DNA of 64,000 nt from assembly GCF_902499125.1 (NCBI RefSeq), contig NZ_CABVPX010000034.1, forward strand, positions 1 to 64,000, given 5' to 3'. Both the position numbers and the translations under genes were made by a program. Of this stretch, positions 45,060 to 53,865 are shown in pieces. The notes beneath the pieces are model-generated. The model saw nothing but the letters and a program-made list of their open reading frames with translations. It was not told where the DNA came from and searched no databases. This DNA is from Burkholderia arboris (lineage in GTDB: Bacteria; Pseudomonadota; Gammaproteobacteria; Burkholderiales; Burkholderiaceae). How positions within the stretch are numbered: position 1 is the stretch's first letter; each line of letters starts with the position of its first letter.

Positions 45060-46418
45060 TCAGGCAAACGTATCGACGAGGCCGGCGCGGCTCACGCTCG
45101 CGGCGGCCGGTGCGGATTGCGCAGCGTCGGCCGGTGCATCGACGGCTGACGATCCGCCGTTCCCGCGCCGCGACGACTGGCCGCCGGCGAAGGTCTGCTG
45201 CGGGTTCTGCTGCTGCGAAGCGAAACCGCCGTCGCTGACGGTCGCGCTGCCGAGCCCGAGCCCGCCCGCTTCCATCGCTTCGCGCAGCTTCGGCAGCGCG
45301 GCTTCGACCGCGTCGCGCACCTGCGCGTGCTGTGACACGAACAGCGCGTGCGCGTGGTTGTCCGCGACGCGCAGCACGACCTGCAGCGGCCCGAGATCGG
45401 GCGGATTGAGCGTCAGCTCGGCGCTCTGCTGGTGTGCATTCGACAGGAACACGACCTTCTGGCTCAGCGCGTCCGTCCAGTCGGCGGTGCCGACGTGCGG
45501 GGCGAGCACGTGCGCGTTGGCGGCGGCGATCGCACCGGCGGCCGGCGACAGCTGCAGGTTCGCCTGCGCCGCGGCGGCGGCCGTCGCGCCGGCCGCGAGC
45601 GTCGCGCTGGCGGCCGGATCCGTCGCATTGCTGGCTGCCGCGAGTGCGTGCTGCGTACCCGACTGGGCGGTCGCGTCGGCCTGCAGCGCCTGCGCGGTGG
45701 CCTGCGTCGGCGTCTGCTGGGAGGCGAGCGCGCCTTTCGCATCGGCGAGCGTACGGTCGAACGTCGGCACCTTCGGCGTCAGCGGCGCGGCGGCGGCGGC
45801 GGTCGATGCGGTTGCTGCCGGCGCCGAGGTCGGGGCGGCGGCGGACGTACCGGTCGCCGGCATCGCGATCGCGCCAGCGCCACCCGTCAGCTTGGCGAGC
45901 GCGGCTTGCAACGCGTCGCGGCTCGACGCCGGGCCGGTCGGCTCGGCGGCCGCATCCTTGGCCGCCTGACCGGTCAGCGTCGCCGTGGCATCGGGCTGGC
46001 CGGACACGGCCGTCTTTTGCGCCGCGGCCGCAACAGCGGCAGCGGGGGCGCCGGCAGGCGTCGCGTTGTCCGTGCGCGCCTGCAACTGCGCCTGCACGGC
46101 GGCAGCGGCGGCGAGTGCGGCGGCGTCGGGGTTGGTCGTCGCGTTCGCGTCGTCGGTCGACTTGTCGTCGTCCGTGCCGGACGGCTTCGTGCCGGCGGCC
46201 GGTTTCGACGCAGCCTGCGTCGTCGATGCATCGGGCGTAGCGGGATTCGACGCGTCGCGACGCGTGACGACGCTTTGCTTCAGCGTCTGCGCGAACGGCA
46301 CGGCGGCCGTGGTCGCCGGCGCATCGTTGCCGGCGGCGGACGAACCCGAGCCGCGGGCGGCCTTGAGTGCGGCGCCGGCGGTGTCGATCAGCGCGCCGAG
46401 CAGGGGCAGGGGTGGCAT
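45060..46418 (-). CDS. fliK: Flagellar hook-length control protein FliK
   Basis: FliK measures hook length and switches the export gate from hook to filament substrates. The 452-residue protein is a long Ala/Thr/Pro-rich N-terminal ruler (about 1-320) followed by the Flg_hook C-terminal domain. That domain has SQKVVFLSNAHQQSAELTLNPPDLGPLQVVLRV and a helical end with VRDAVEAALPKLREAMEAGGL. It is the last gene of fliF-G-H-I-J-K on the minus strand and follows fliJ by 31 bp. A second, shorter FliK-like gene lies at 53866. Confidence 0.93.
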   Translation of the reverse strand: MPPLPLLGALIDTAGAALKAARGSGSSAAGNDAPATTAAVPFAQTLKQSVVTRRDASNPATPDASTTQAASKPAAGTKPSGTDDDKSTDDANATTNPDAAALAAAAAVQAQLQARTDNATPAGAPAAAVAAAAQKTAVSGQPDATATLTGQAAKDAAAEPTGPASSRDALQAALAKLTGGAGAIAMPATGTSAAAPTSAPAATASTAAAAAPLTPKVPTFDRTLADAKGALASQQTPTQATAQALQADATAQSGTQHALAAASNATDPAASATLAAGATAAAAAQANLQLSPAAGAIAAANAHVLAPHVGTADWTDALSQKVVFLSNAHQQSAELTLNPPDLGPLQVVLRVADNHAHALFVSQHAQVRDAVEAALPKLREAMEAGGLGLGSATVSDGGFASQQQNPQQTFAGGQSSRRGNGGSSAVDAPADAAQSAPAAASVSRAGLVDTFA

Positions 46419-46449
46419 GACGGTTCTCTCGTTCGAATGCGGTGGTCGG

Positions 46450-46908
46450 TTACGACGAGCGGGCCGCGTCGGCCCGCATGCGCAGGATCTTCGCGGCGTG
46501 TTCGTCGGCGTCGCGCTGTTCGCGCCGGGCCTCGCGCGTCGCTTCCTGCGCGACGCCGCGTGCCTGCAGGATTTCGTACGAGCCGACGGTGCGCTTCTTC
46601 TGCTGCCAGTTCGGGCGGGCTTCGTCGATGCGGACCTCCGCCGCGGCGAGCACGTTGCGCTGCTGGGCGATCGCGGCGTCGAGCGTGTCGATGAACGCCT
46701 GGAAATTGCGCCAGTTGCCGGCCGGCATCCCGCTTTGCGCGGATTGCGCGAAGCGGGCGTGATATTCGTCGCGGTAGTGCAGCAGCGCGTCGAGCTGTTC
46801 GGCCGCCGCGGTGCGGTCGCGCTGCGCGGTGCCGAGCTGCTTCGTGGCCGAGTCGAGGTCTTCCTGCGCACGGTCGAGCAGCAGCTGAAGGGGAAAGCCG
46901 TGTGCCAT
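46450..46908 (-). CDS. fliJ: Flagellar export chaperone FliJ
   Basis: FliJ is a coiled-coil protein that links the ATPase FliI to the export gate. The 152-residue product is almost wholly helical with heptad repeats, beginning MAHGFPLQLLLDRAQEDLDSA and ending in an Arg/Asp/Ala-rich coil. Position between fliI and fliK and length fit FliJ, which has little sequence conservation. It starts 5 bp after the fliI stop. Confidence 0.9.
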   Translation of the reverse strand: MAHGFPLQLLLDRAQEDLDSATKQLGTAQRDRTAAAEQLDALLHYRDEYHARFAQSAQSGMPAGNWRNFQAFIDTLDAAIAQQRNVLAAAEVRIDEARPNWQQKKRTVGSYEILQARGVAQEATREARREQRDADEHAAKILRMRADAARSS

Positions 46909-46913
46909 CGGGA

Positions 46914-48467
46914 TCAGCCTCCGTAAGCGTCGAACAGCGCATCGAGTGCGGTCAGGCTCGGTGCGAACGGCGCGCATTCGCGGAAGCCCTGCTGCAGGAA
47001 GGCCTCGATGCGCGGGTAGAGCGCGATCGCGCGGTCGAGTTGCGCGTCGCGGCCGGGGGCGTACGCGCCGACCGCGATCAGGTCGCGGTTGCGCTGGTAG
47101 CGCGACAGCATCTGCTTGAACTGCCGCACGTGGTCGAGATGCGTTTCGTCGATCAACGCGGTCATCGCGCGGCTGATCGATGCCTCGATGTCGATCGCCG
47201 GATAGTGGCCGGCCTCGGCGAGCGAGCGCGACAGCACGATGTGGCCGTCGAGGATCGCGCGCGCCGAATCGGCGATCGGGTCCTGCTGGTCGTCGCCTTC
47301 GGTCAGCACCGTGTAGAACGCGGTGATCGAGCCGCCGCCTTCGGGCCCGTTGCCGGTGCGCTCGACGAGCGCGGGCAGCTTCGCGAACACCGACGGCGGA
47401 TAGCCTTTCGTCGCGGGCGGCTCGCCGATCGCCAGCGCGATCTCGCGCTGCGCCATCGCATAGCGCGTCAGCGAATCCATCAGCAGCAGCACATGCTTGC
47501 CCTGGTCGCGGAAATACTCGGCGAGCGACGTCGCGTAGGCGGCGCCCTGCATCCGCAGCAGCGGCGACACGTCGGCCGGCGCCGCGACGACGACCGAGCG
47601 CGCGAGGCCGTCCTCGCCGAGGATCTGTTCGATGAATTCCTTCACTTCGCGGCCGCGTTCGCCGATCAGCCCGATCACGATCACTTCCGCGCTCGTATAG
47701 CGCGCCATCGTGCCGAGCAGCACCGACTTGCCGACGCCGGAGCCCGCGAACAGGCCCATCCGCTGCCCGCGGCCGACGGTGAGCAGCGCGTTGATCGCGC
47801 GCACGCCGACATCGAGCACGTGGTGGATCGGTTCGCGCTCGAGCGGATTGATCGACGGCGCCGACAGCGGTGCATCGACCCTGGATGCCAGCGGGCCGAG
47901 GCCGTCGAGCGGGCGGCCCGACGCGTCGACGACGCGCCCGAGCATCTCCCAGCCGACCGGCAGCCGCTTCGCGCCCGCGAGCGGATCGGTGATGGGCGCG
48001 CTTTCGAGCGGCCACACGCGCGCGCCGGGCAGCACGCCCGCGACGTCGGTGGTCGGCATCAGGAACAGGCGGTCGCCGGCGAAGCCGACGACTTCGGCTT
48101 CCGCGTGCGGCAGCGTGCTGCCGGGCGGCAGTTCGATCATGCATTCGGCACCGACCGACAGGCGCAGCCCGATCGCCTCGAGCACGAGGCCGGCCGCGCG
48201 CGTGAGGCGCCCGCACGGCCGCAGCGGCAGCGCGCGGTGGCTGCGCGCGGCGAGCCCGTTCAGGTGCGAACGCCAGTGCGCGAGATGGGGGTTGTGCGGT
48301 GCGCGCGGCGTGGCGCCGGCGGTATCGGCGGCCGCAACCGCAGCGTGCGGCGTGGCGTCGTGTGCGGCGTCGTGCGCGGCAGCCGGCCCGAACGACGCGA
48401 GCGCGAGTTCACGTTCGAGCGGCGTCATGCCGTCGTGCGCCAGCGCCTCGGGCGACCGCGTCACCAC
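46914..48467 (-). CDS. fliI: Flagellum-specific ATP synthase FliI
   Basis: The hexameric ATPase that energises substrate unloading at the flagellar export apparatus. The 517 residues carry Walker A GLFAGSGVGKSVLL (about residue 215), the Walker B region HVLLLMDSLTRYA, and the family signature PPSVFAKLPALVERTGNG. The N-terminal 60 residues are Ala/His-rich and longer than in enteric FliI. The start is GTG 48467, overlapping fliH by 7 bp. Confidence 0.97.
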   Translation of the reverse strand: MVTRSPEALAHDGMTPLERELALASFGPAAAHDAAHDATPHAAVAAADTAGATPRAPHNPHLAHWRSHLNGLAARSHRALPLRPCGRLTRAAGLVLEAIGLRLSVGAECMIELPPGSTLPHAEAEVVGFAGDRLFLMPTTDVAGVLPGARVWPLESAPITDPLAGAKRLPVGWEMLGRVVDASGRPLDGLGPLASRVDAPLSAPSINPLEREPIHHVLDVGVRAINALLTVGRGQRMGLFAGSGVGKSVLLGTMARYTSAEVIVIGLIGERGREVKEFIEQILGEDGLARSVVVAAPADVSPLLRMQGAAYATSLAEYFRDQGKHVLLLMDSLTRYAMAQREIALAIGEPPATKGYPPSVFAKLPALVERTGNGPEGGGSITAFYTVLTEGDDQQDPIADSARAILDGHIVLSRSLAEAGHYPAIDIEASISRAMTALIDETHLDHVRQFKQMLSRYQRNRDLIAVGAYAPGRDAQLDRAIALYPRIEAFLQQGFRECAPFAPSLTALDALFDAYGG

Positions 48468-49144
48468 GTGCTCACCTTGCCGATCGCGGCGGCGACGCGC
48501 TGCCAGCGCGTGGACAGCGTCGCATCGACCTCGCCGGTCGCGGCGTGCGCGCGGCAGCCGCCGCGCTCGATCGACGCATCGGTGCGCACGTTCCAGCCGA
48601 GCGTATCGAGATCGTCCTGCAGATAGGCTTCGACGACGGGCAGGTCGGCCGGATTCACCGCGAGATGCGGTGCGCCGGACAGTGCGGGCTCGGCCGCGAG
48701 CACGTCGCGCACGGCCGCGACCAGCGCGGCCGGGTCATGCTTCACGTGCTGGCGCACGACCTGCTGCGCGATGTCGAGCGCGAGTTGCGCGATGTCGGAC
48801 GCGAGATCGTGTTCGACGGTCGATACGGCTTCGCGGAACGACGCGGCGAGCGCCGCGAGCTGCGCAGCCTGTTCGCGCGCGTCGGCCTGGCCGGCCTCGA
48901 AACCCTGTTCGCGGCCCTGCTCGAAACCGGCCTGGTAGCCGAGCGCCTGGCCTTCGACGTGGCCGGCCGCATGGCCTTCGGCGTGCGCGGCATCGCGCAC
49001 GCGCTGCAGTTCCTCGGCGAGCGCGGCGGCAGCGGCCGCCGCGTCGTCGGGCGGCGGCGGGGGCGGCGGCGGGTCGAACGACGCCATCTCCCACCGCTGG
49101 TATGCGGTGAGGGTGCCCACGCGATCGCTCGCCGAATCAGACAT
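48461..49144 (-). CDS. fliH: Flagellar assembly protein FliH
   Basis: FliH is the stator-like regulator that binds FliI and inhibits its ATPase. The 227-residue protein has a run of eight Pro near residue 30, the GxxxG repeat region of FliH (AEGHAAGHVEGQALGYQAGFEQGREQGFEAG, read as two segments), and a C-terminal domain with DIAQLALDIAQQVVRQHV. It overlaps fliG by 8 bp and fliI by 7 bp. Confidence 0.95.
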   Translation of the reverse strand: MSDSASDRVGTLTAYQRWEMASFDPPPPPPPPDDAAAAAAALAEELQRVRDAAHAEGHAAGHVEGQALGYQAGFEQGREQGFEAGQADAREQAAQLAALAASFREAVSTVEHDLASDIAQLALDIAQQVVRQHVKHDPAALVAAVRDVLAAEPALSGAPHLAVNPADLPVVEAYLQDDLDTLGWNVRTDASIERGGCRAHAATGEVDATLSTRWQRVAAAIGKVSTW

Positions 49145-50132
49145 ACGCGTCTTCCGCCTTGCCGCCGATCGCGATCTGGCCGCTCTCGGCGAGGTTGCGC
49201 ACGATCTGCAGGATGCGGCGCTGCTGCGTCTCGACTTCGGACACGCGCACCGGGCCGCGCGCGTCGAGATCCTCGGCGAGCAGTTCGGCCGCGCGTTGCG
49301 ACATGTTCGCGAGGAACTTCTGGCGCAGCGCGGGCGGCGCGCCCTTCAGCGCGATGATCAGCGTTTCCGACTCGACTTCCTTGAGCACCATCTGGATCGC
49401 GCGATCCTCGAGGTCGAGCAGGTTCTCGAACACGAACATCTGGTCGACGATCTTCTGCGCGAGATCGGCGTCGTACTGGCGCACGCTTTCGAGCACGCCT
49501 TCCTCGTGCACGCTCGTCATGAAGTTCAGGATCTCGGCCGCGGTGCGGATGCCGCCCATCGGGCTGCGCTTCAGGTTGTCGCTGCCGGACAGCAGACCCG
49601 TCAGCACGTCGTCGAGTTCGCGCAGCGCGGCCGGCTGGATGCCGTCGAGCGTCGCGATCCGCAGCATCACGTCGTTACGCAGCCGTTCGGTGAAGCACGA
49701 GGCGATTTCCGACGCCTGGTCGCGGTCGAGGTGCACGAGGATCGTCGCGATGATCTGCGGATGCTCGTTCTTGATCAGCTCGGCCACGGCGCCCGAGTCC
49801 ATCCACTTCAGGCCCTCGATGCCGCTCGTGTCGCTGCCCTGCAGGATGCGGTCGATCAGCACGCCGGCTTTGTCCTCGCCGAGCGCCTTCGTCAGCACCG
49901 AGCGGATGTAGTCGCTCGAATCGAGCGACAGCGCGGTGTGCTGCTCGGCTTCCTTCGCGAACTCCTGCAGCACGTCCTCGACCTGCTCGCGCGTGACGTT
50001 CTTCAACGCGGCCATCGCGGCGCCGATCTTCTGGACCTCGCGCGGCGCGAGGAACTTGAATACCTGCGCGGCTTCTTCCTCGCCGATCGACATCAGCAGC
50101 AGCGCGCTCTTGGTCAAGCCTTCAGCGTTCAT
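49137..50132 (-). CDS. fliG: Flagellar motor switch protein FliG
   Basis: FliG is the rotor protein that couples to the MotA stator and sets direction. The 331-residue protein has N, M and C domains: MNAEGLTKSALLLMSIGEEEAAQVFKFL at the start, the EHPQ motif (KNEHPQIIA, about residue 130), and a C-terminal segment with the charged torque residues (FENLLDLEDRAIQMVLKEVES). Overlaps fliF by 11 bp. Confidence 0.98.
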   Translation of the reverse strand: MNAEGLTKSALLLMSIGEEEAAQVFKFLAPREVQKIGAAMAALKNVTREQVEDVLQEFAKEAEQHTALSLDSSDYIRSVLTKALGEDKAGVLIDRILQGSDTSGIEGLKWMDSGAVAELIKNEHPQIIATILVHLDRDQASEIASCFTERLRNDVMLRIATLDGIQPAALRELDDVLTGLLSGSDNLKRSPMGGIRTAAEILNFMTSVHEEGVLESVRQYDADLAQKIVDQMFVFENLLDLEDRAIQMVLKEVESETLIIALKGAPPALRQKFLANMSQRAAELLAEDLDARGPVRVSEVETQQRRILQIVRNLAESGQIAIGGKAEDAYV

Positions 50133-51885
50133 CGGACACCCAGTTCTTCACGACGGTAGCGACGATCTTCGGATCCTGGCGGGCGATCGTGCGTGCGTAG
50201 TCGAGGTTGCGTTCGTAGCGGTTCTTCTCGGTTTCGAAGCCGAGCAGCATCGGGTCGGGCTCCTCCGTCTTGACCGGCGCGGGCAGGCCGTCGAGCGCGA
50301 CCGGATCTTCCGGCGCCGCGAGCGCCGGCGCGGCCGGCTCGGGCGGCGGGAACGCGCGGCGCATCGCCGGGCGCACGAACATGAAGTAGAGCGCTGCCGC
50401 GGCTGCCGCGATGCCGAGCCACTTCGCGGCTTCCTTCGCCATCGCGATCATGTCGGGCTGGCGCCACCACGGCAGGTCGGCGTACGGGTCGCTCACGGTC
50501 GAGAACGCGCTGTTCACGACGTTCACCGAGTCGCCGCGCTTCTCGTCGTAGCCCATTGCGTCCTTCACGAGCTGTTCGACCTGCGCGAGCTTGGCGGGCG
50601 GCAGCGGCTGCATCGTCACGTGGCCCTTCGCGTCGGCGACCGGCTGGTAGTTGACGACGACCGCGACCGACAGCCGCTTCACGCTGCCCATCGGCTGTTC
50701 GAGGTGGCGGATCGTCTTGTCGACTTCGTAGTTGGTCGTCTGGTCCTTGCGGTCGCTGACCGGCGTCGTCTGCGGCCCGTTCTGGCCGTTGCCGGCGACG
50801 ACCGGCGCGGACGCCGGCTGCGGCGGCGTGTTCGACAGCGCGCCCGGCACGCCCGACGCGCCGCCCTGCGCGAGTTCGGTCGCGCTGCTGGTCTGCTGGC
50901 TGCGGATCGCGGATTGCTGCGGATTGCCGTTCGGGCCGTAGCTTTCCGAGGTCTGCTCGATCTTCGAAAAATCGAGGTCCGCGCTGACCTGCGAGCGTGC
51001 GTTGCCGGTGCCGAAGATCGGCGCGAGGATCGCGTCGATGCGCTTTTGCGTGTTGTGCTCGACCTGCTGCACATATTTGAGCTGGCTCGCGTCGAGGCCG
51101 GAGGCGGACGCGGTCTGGGTCAGCAGGTTGCCGTCCTGGTCGACGATCGTCACGTTCTTCGCGGGCATGTCGGGCACGCCGGACGACACCATCCGCGTGA
51201 TCGCCTGGACCTGGCCCTCGTCGAGCACGCGGCCCGGATAGAGGTCGACGAACACCGACGCGCTCGGCGCTTCCTTGTCGCGCACGAAGACCGACGGCTT
51301 CGGGATCGCGAGATGCACGCGCGCGCCGCGCACGGCATTGATCGATTCGATGGTGCGCTGCAGCTCGCCTTCGAGCGCACGCTGGTAATTGATCTGCTCG
51401 GCGAACTGGCTGATGCCGAATTTCTGGTTGTCCATCAGCTCGAAGCCGACCGAGCCGCCCTTCGGCAGCCCCATCGCGGCGAGCTTCAGGCGCGTTTCAT
51501 GCACCTGGTTCGACGGCACGAGGATCGCGCCGCCGGCATCGGCGAACTTGTAGGGAACGTTTGCCTGCTGGAGCGCGGCAATGATCGCGCCGCCGTCGCG
51601 GTCCGACAGGTTGCTGTACAGCACGCGGTAGTCGGGCGCCCGGCTCCACAGCACGAGGGCGGTGATCGCGGCGATCGCGAGCGCGACGGCGATCACGAAC
51701 GGCAGCTTCGGGTTGCCCTTCATCCGCGAGATGCCGGGAATGCGTTCCGCGAAGCCGCCCAGCCCGAAGTCTGCGCCTGCGCCACCCGCGCCCGGCAACG
51801 CGGCGGCCGCGGCGGCGCCGGGCGCCGGGCTGGCGAGGCCCGCGCGGGCGTCTGGGTTGATCAGCGAGTTGGCCTGCGAATCCAT
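50122..51885 (-). CDS. fliF: Flagellar MS-ring protein FliF
   Basis: FliF builds the MS ring in the inner membrane, the base of the flagellum. The 587 residues have a first membrane span at about 47-68 (LPFVIAVALAIAAITALVLWS), ring-building motifs in the periplasmic part (GGAIIAALQQANVPYKFADAG... and RVHLAIPKPSVFVRDKEAPSASV), a low-complexity Ser/Ala/Asn linker, and a second span near 455-480. A C-terminal FliG-binding tail ends ATVVKNWVSDER. ATG 51885 with GGAG upstream is preferred to the longer frame to 51948. Confidence 0.96.
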   Translation of the reverse strand: MDSQANSLINPDARAGLASPAPGAAAAAALPGAGGAGADFGLGGFAERIPGISRMKGNPKLPFVIAVALAIAAITALVLWSRAPDYRVLYSNLSDRDGGAIIAALQQANVPYKFADAGGAILVPSNQVHETRLKLAAMGLPKGGSVGFELMDNQKFGISQFAEQINYQRALEGELQRTIESINAVRGARVHLAIPKPSVFVRDKEAPSASVFVDLYPGRVLDEGQVQAITRMVSSGVPDMPAKNVTIVDQDGNLLTQTASASGLDASQLKYVQQVEHNTQKRIDAILAPIFGTGNARSQVSADLDFSKIEQTSESYGPNGNPQQSAIRSQQTSSATELAQGGASGVPGALSNTPPQPASAPVVAGNGQNGPQTTPVSDRKDQTTNYEVDKTIRHLEQPMGSVKRLSVAVVVNYQPVADAKGHVTMQPLPPAKLAQVEQLVKDAMGYDEKRGDSVNVVNSAFSTVSDPYADLPWWRQPDMIAMAKEAAKWLGIAAAAAALYFMFVRPAMRRAFPPPEPAAPALAAPEDPVALDGLPAPVKTEEPDPMLLGFETEKNRYERNLDYARTIARQDPKIVATVVKNWVSDER

Positions 51886-52133
51886 GCGTCGAGTTTCTCC
51901 GGAGCGGGACGACTGAGCTCGCTCGGACGAGCGGGCGGACAATGACACGATGCGATTATCGTGATTCGGGCCGTACTCCGATCGACCGAAAAGAGCGGGG
52001 TTTCCCCCGTACTTTCTCGGCTTTGACGCGCGGCGCGCTGCTATCCTTTTTCGCGATCCGGCATGGTGCGCGTGGTGCGGCGCCGGCGGATCGCCCGGCC
52101 CGTCCGGGTCTCTTCTCTAAGTCTGGGGACAGC

Positions 52134-52478
52134 ATGACTGCGAACGTCAGCGGAATCGGTTCGGTGTTGCAACAGATGCAGTCGATGGCCGCGCAGGCGT
52201 CCGGCGGCGTCGCGAGCCCGACGGCAGCGCTTGCCGGTTCGGGCGCGGCGACGGCCGGCACGTTCGCGAGCGCGATGAAGGCGTCGCTCGACAAGATCAG
52301 CGGCGACCAGCAGCACGCGCTCGGCGAGGCGAAGGCGTTCGAAGTCGGCGCGCCGAACGTGTCGCTGAACGACGTGATGGTCGACATGCAGAAAGCCAAC
52401 ATCGGCTTCCAGTTCGGGCTTCAGGTCCGCAACAAGCTAGTGAGCGCTTACAACGACATCATGCAGATGTCGGTGTGA
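52134..52478 (+). CDS. fliE: Flagellar hook-basal body protein FliE
   Basis: FliE joins the MS ring to the rod. The 114-residue protein starts MTANVSGIGSVLQQMQSMAAQ and has the family C-terminus VSLNDVMVDMQKANIGFQFGLQVRNKLVSAYNDIMQMSV. It is divergent from fliF across about 250 bp. No clear promoter box was found in that gap. Confidence 0.96.
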   Translation: MTANVSGIGSVLQQMQSMAAQASGGVASPTAALAGSGAATAGTFASAMKASLDKISGDQQHALGEAKAFEVGAPNVSLNDVMVDMQKANIGFQFGLQVRNKLVSAYNDIMQMSV

Positions 52479-52592
52479 CGCGACGGGCATCCGGGGAAGG
52501 CTATCCGGCGACGGTTCATAGGGGCGGCCGACCGCCTCCCGGACAGGGGCGGCAGGCCGGTATCGCTTGCCCGGCGGCACGCGCCGCGCACC

Positions 52593-52619
52593 TAAAGCTT
52601 TTCAATTCCCTTCCGATAA
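52593..52619 (+). promoter_or_regulatory. Sigma-28 (FliA) promoter for fliS-fliT
   Basis: TAAAGCTT at 52593-52600, an 11-bp spacer, then TCCGATAA at 52612-52619. The enteric FliA consensus is TAAAGTTT-N11-GCCGATAA, so only two positions differ (one in each box) and the spacing is exact. The start site would be about 65-70 bp before fliS. Confidence 0.9.
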
Positions 52620-52694
52620 CTCCGGTGTGAAGGCCGCGTCGTGCGATGCACGGCGGCGGCTCCCGTATAGCCAAGGCATAACAAGGAGATGCGC

Positions 52695-53129
52695 ATGTTT
52701 TCCCCAGGACACGCTGGAGCCAATGCATACGCGCGTGTCGGCGTCGAGACGGGGGTGATGGGCGCCTCCCCGCACCGGCTGATCGCGATGCTGTACCAGG
52801 GCGCGCGGCAGGCGATTGCGCTGGCCCGCATGCATTTGCAGCAGGACAACGTGTCCGGGCGCGGCGAAGCGATCGGCAAGGCGATCCGGATCGTCGAGAG
52901 CGGGCTGCAGGCATCGCTGAACCGCGACGCGGGCGGCGAGATCGCGGACCGGCTCGATGCGCTGTATGCGTATATCGGCCGGCGTCTGCTGGAAGCGAAC
53001 GCGCAGGCGAGCGACGCGATGCTGGTCGAGGTCGACGGGCTGCTCGCCACGCTCGAGGAAGCATGGACGGGCATCGCCCCGGAAGTCGCGCGGATGGCCG
53101 CGCAACAGGCAGTGGAAGCGTCACGATGA
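52695..53129 (+). CDS. fliS: Flagellin export chaperone FliS
   Basis: FliS binds the flagellin C-terminus and keeps it unfolded before export. The 144 residues start MFSPGHAGANAYARVGVETGVMGASPHRLIAMLYQGARQAI, the FliS signature, followed by four helices. An AGGAG box at 52684-52688 sets ATG 52695, and an earlier ATG at 52689 overlaps the box. Transcribed from the sigma-28 promoter, followed by fliT with a 4-bp overlap. Confidence 0.95.
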   Translation: MFSPGHAGANAYARVGVETGVMGASPHRLIAMLYQGARQAIALARMHLQQDNVSGRGEAIGKAIRIVESGLQASLNRDAGGEIADRLDALYAYIGRRLLEANAQASDAMLVEVDGLLATLEEAWTGIAPEVARMAAQQAVEASR

Positions 53130-53458
53130 ATCGCAAGGCCGAATACTTCGCACGTTACGAGGCGCTCGCCGCCGTGTCGGGCCGCATGCTGTGCGCCGCG
53201 CGCGGCGCGGACTGGAGCGCGTTGCCGGGGTTGCAGGCCGAATTCATGCAGCTCGTCGACGGGCTCAAGGAGGCCGATCCGGGCGTCGCACTCGACGAAT
53301 CGGATCTCGGCCGCAAGCTCGACCTGATCCGCCGCATCCTGGCCGACGACGCCGCGATCCGCGATCTCGCGAGCCCGGACGTCGCGCGGCTGTCCGCGCT
53401 GTTCGAGGCACGGCGTTCGACCAAGGTATTGACCGATCTCTACCGCGCGCGCGGGTAG
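53126..53458 (+). CDS. fliT: Flagellar protein FliT
   Basis: FliT is a small helical chaperone of the filament cap protein FliD and, in enterics, an anti-FlhDC factor. The 110-residue protein (MNRKAEYFARYEALAAVSGRML...) has the expected length and helical character. It starts inside the fliS stop (ATGA overlap). Sequence conservation in the family is weak, so the call leans on position and length. Confidence 0.85.
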   Translation: MNRKAEYFARYEALAAVSGRMLCAARGADWSALPGLQAEFMQLVDGLKEADPGVALDESDLGRKLDLIRRILADDAAIRDLASPDVARLSALFEARRSTKVLTDLYRARG

Positions 53459-53571
53459 GGCCGTTTTCCGGGGAGACGGGCGCGATGCGCCCGGGCCCGT
53501 TGCCGCACGCGGCGCGCACCGTTCCCGCGGACGGCACCGGCGTGCCGCGCCCGGATTCGCAACGATGGGTC

Positions 53572-53844
53572 GGGTCTGTTTGCAGATGGAGCGCACATGC
53601 GAATGCCCGAAACCGCTCGCAGGGCAAGGAGTGATGAGCGCCGTTTGGCCGAGCCGAACAAGAGACGAGCGACGCCGCCATGCGGGCGATTTCGGGCATT
53701 CCCGTGGAATGATTTCCTGATTTGGGGTTGCCACGAGAACGGCCGCTCGCCACGTTGCGCTCCTGGCGAATACGCCGGTAGTCGCGGCGTCGCGCACGGC
53801 CGTTCTCGTGGCAACGCATGTGCATTCCATCTGCAAACAGACCC
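53572..53844. repeat. 273-bp element of three abutting long inverted repeats (three-way junction), between fliT and the second fliK-like gene
   Basis: Outer repeat: 53572-53600 pairs with 53816-53844 (27 of 29 exact). Arm A: 53601-53625 with 53677-53701 (22 of 25 exact, first 12 perfect). Arm B: 53727-53745 with 53797-53815 (19 of 19). The outer repeat abuts arm A (53600/53601) and arm B (53815/53816), with a 25-nt linker between the arms, giving a complete three-way junction in single strand. The tips hold smaller palindromes (53643-53659 and two 5-bp hairpins in 53746-53796). No transposase or target duplication is seen. The 407-bp gap (53459-53865) holds no convincing gene. The right end lies 21 bp before the next ATG. 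Confidence 0.9.
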
Positions 53845-53865
53845 TAAGGTGAGCAGGCTCCGATC

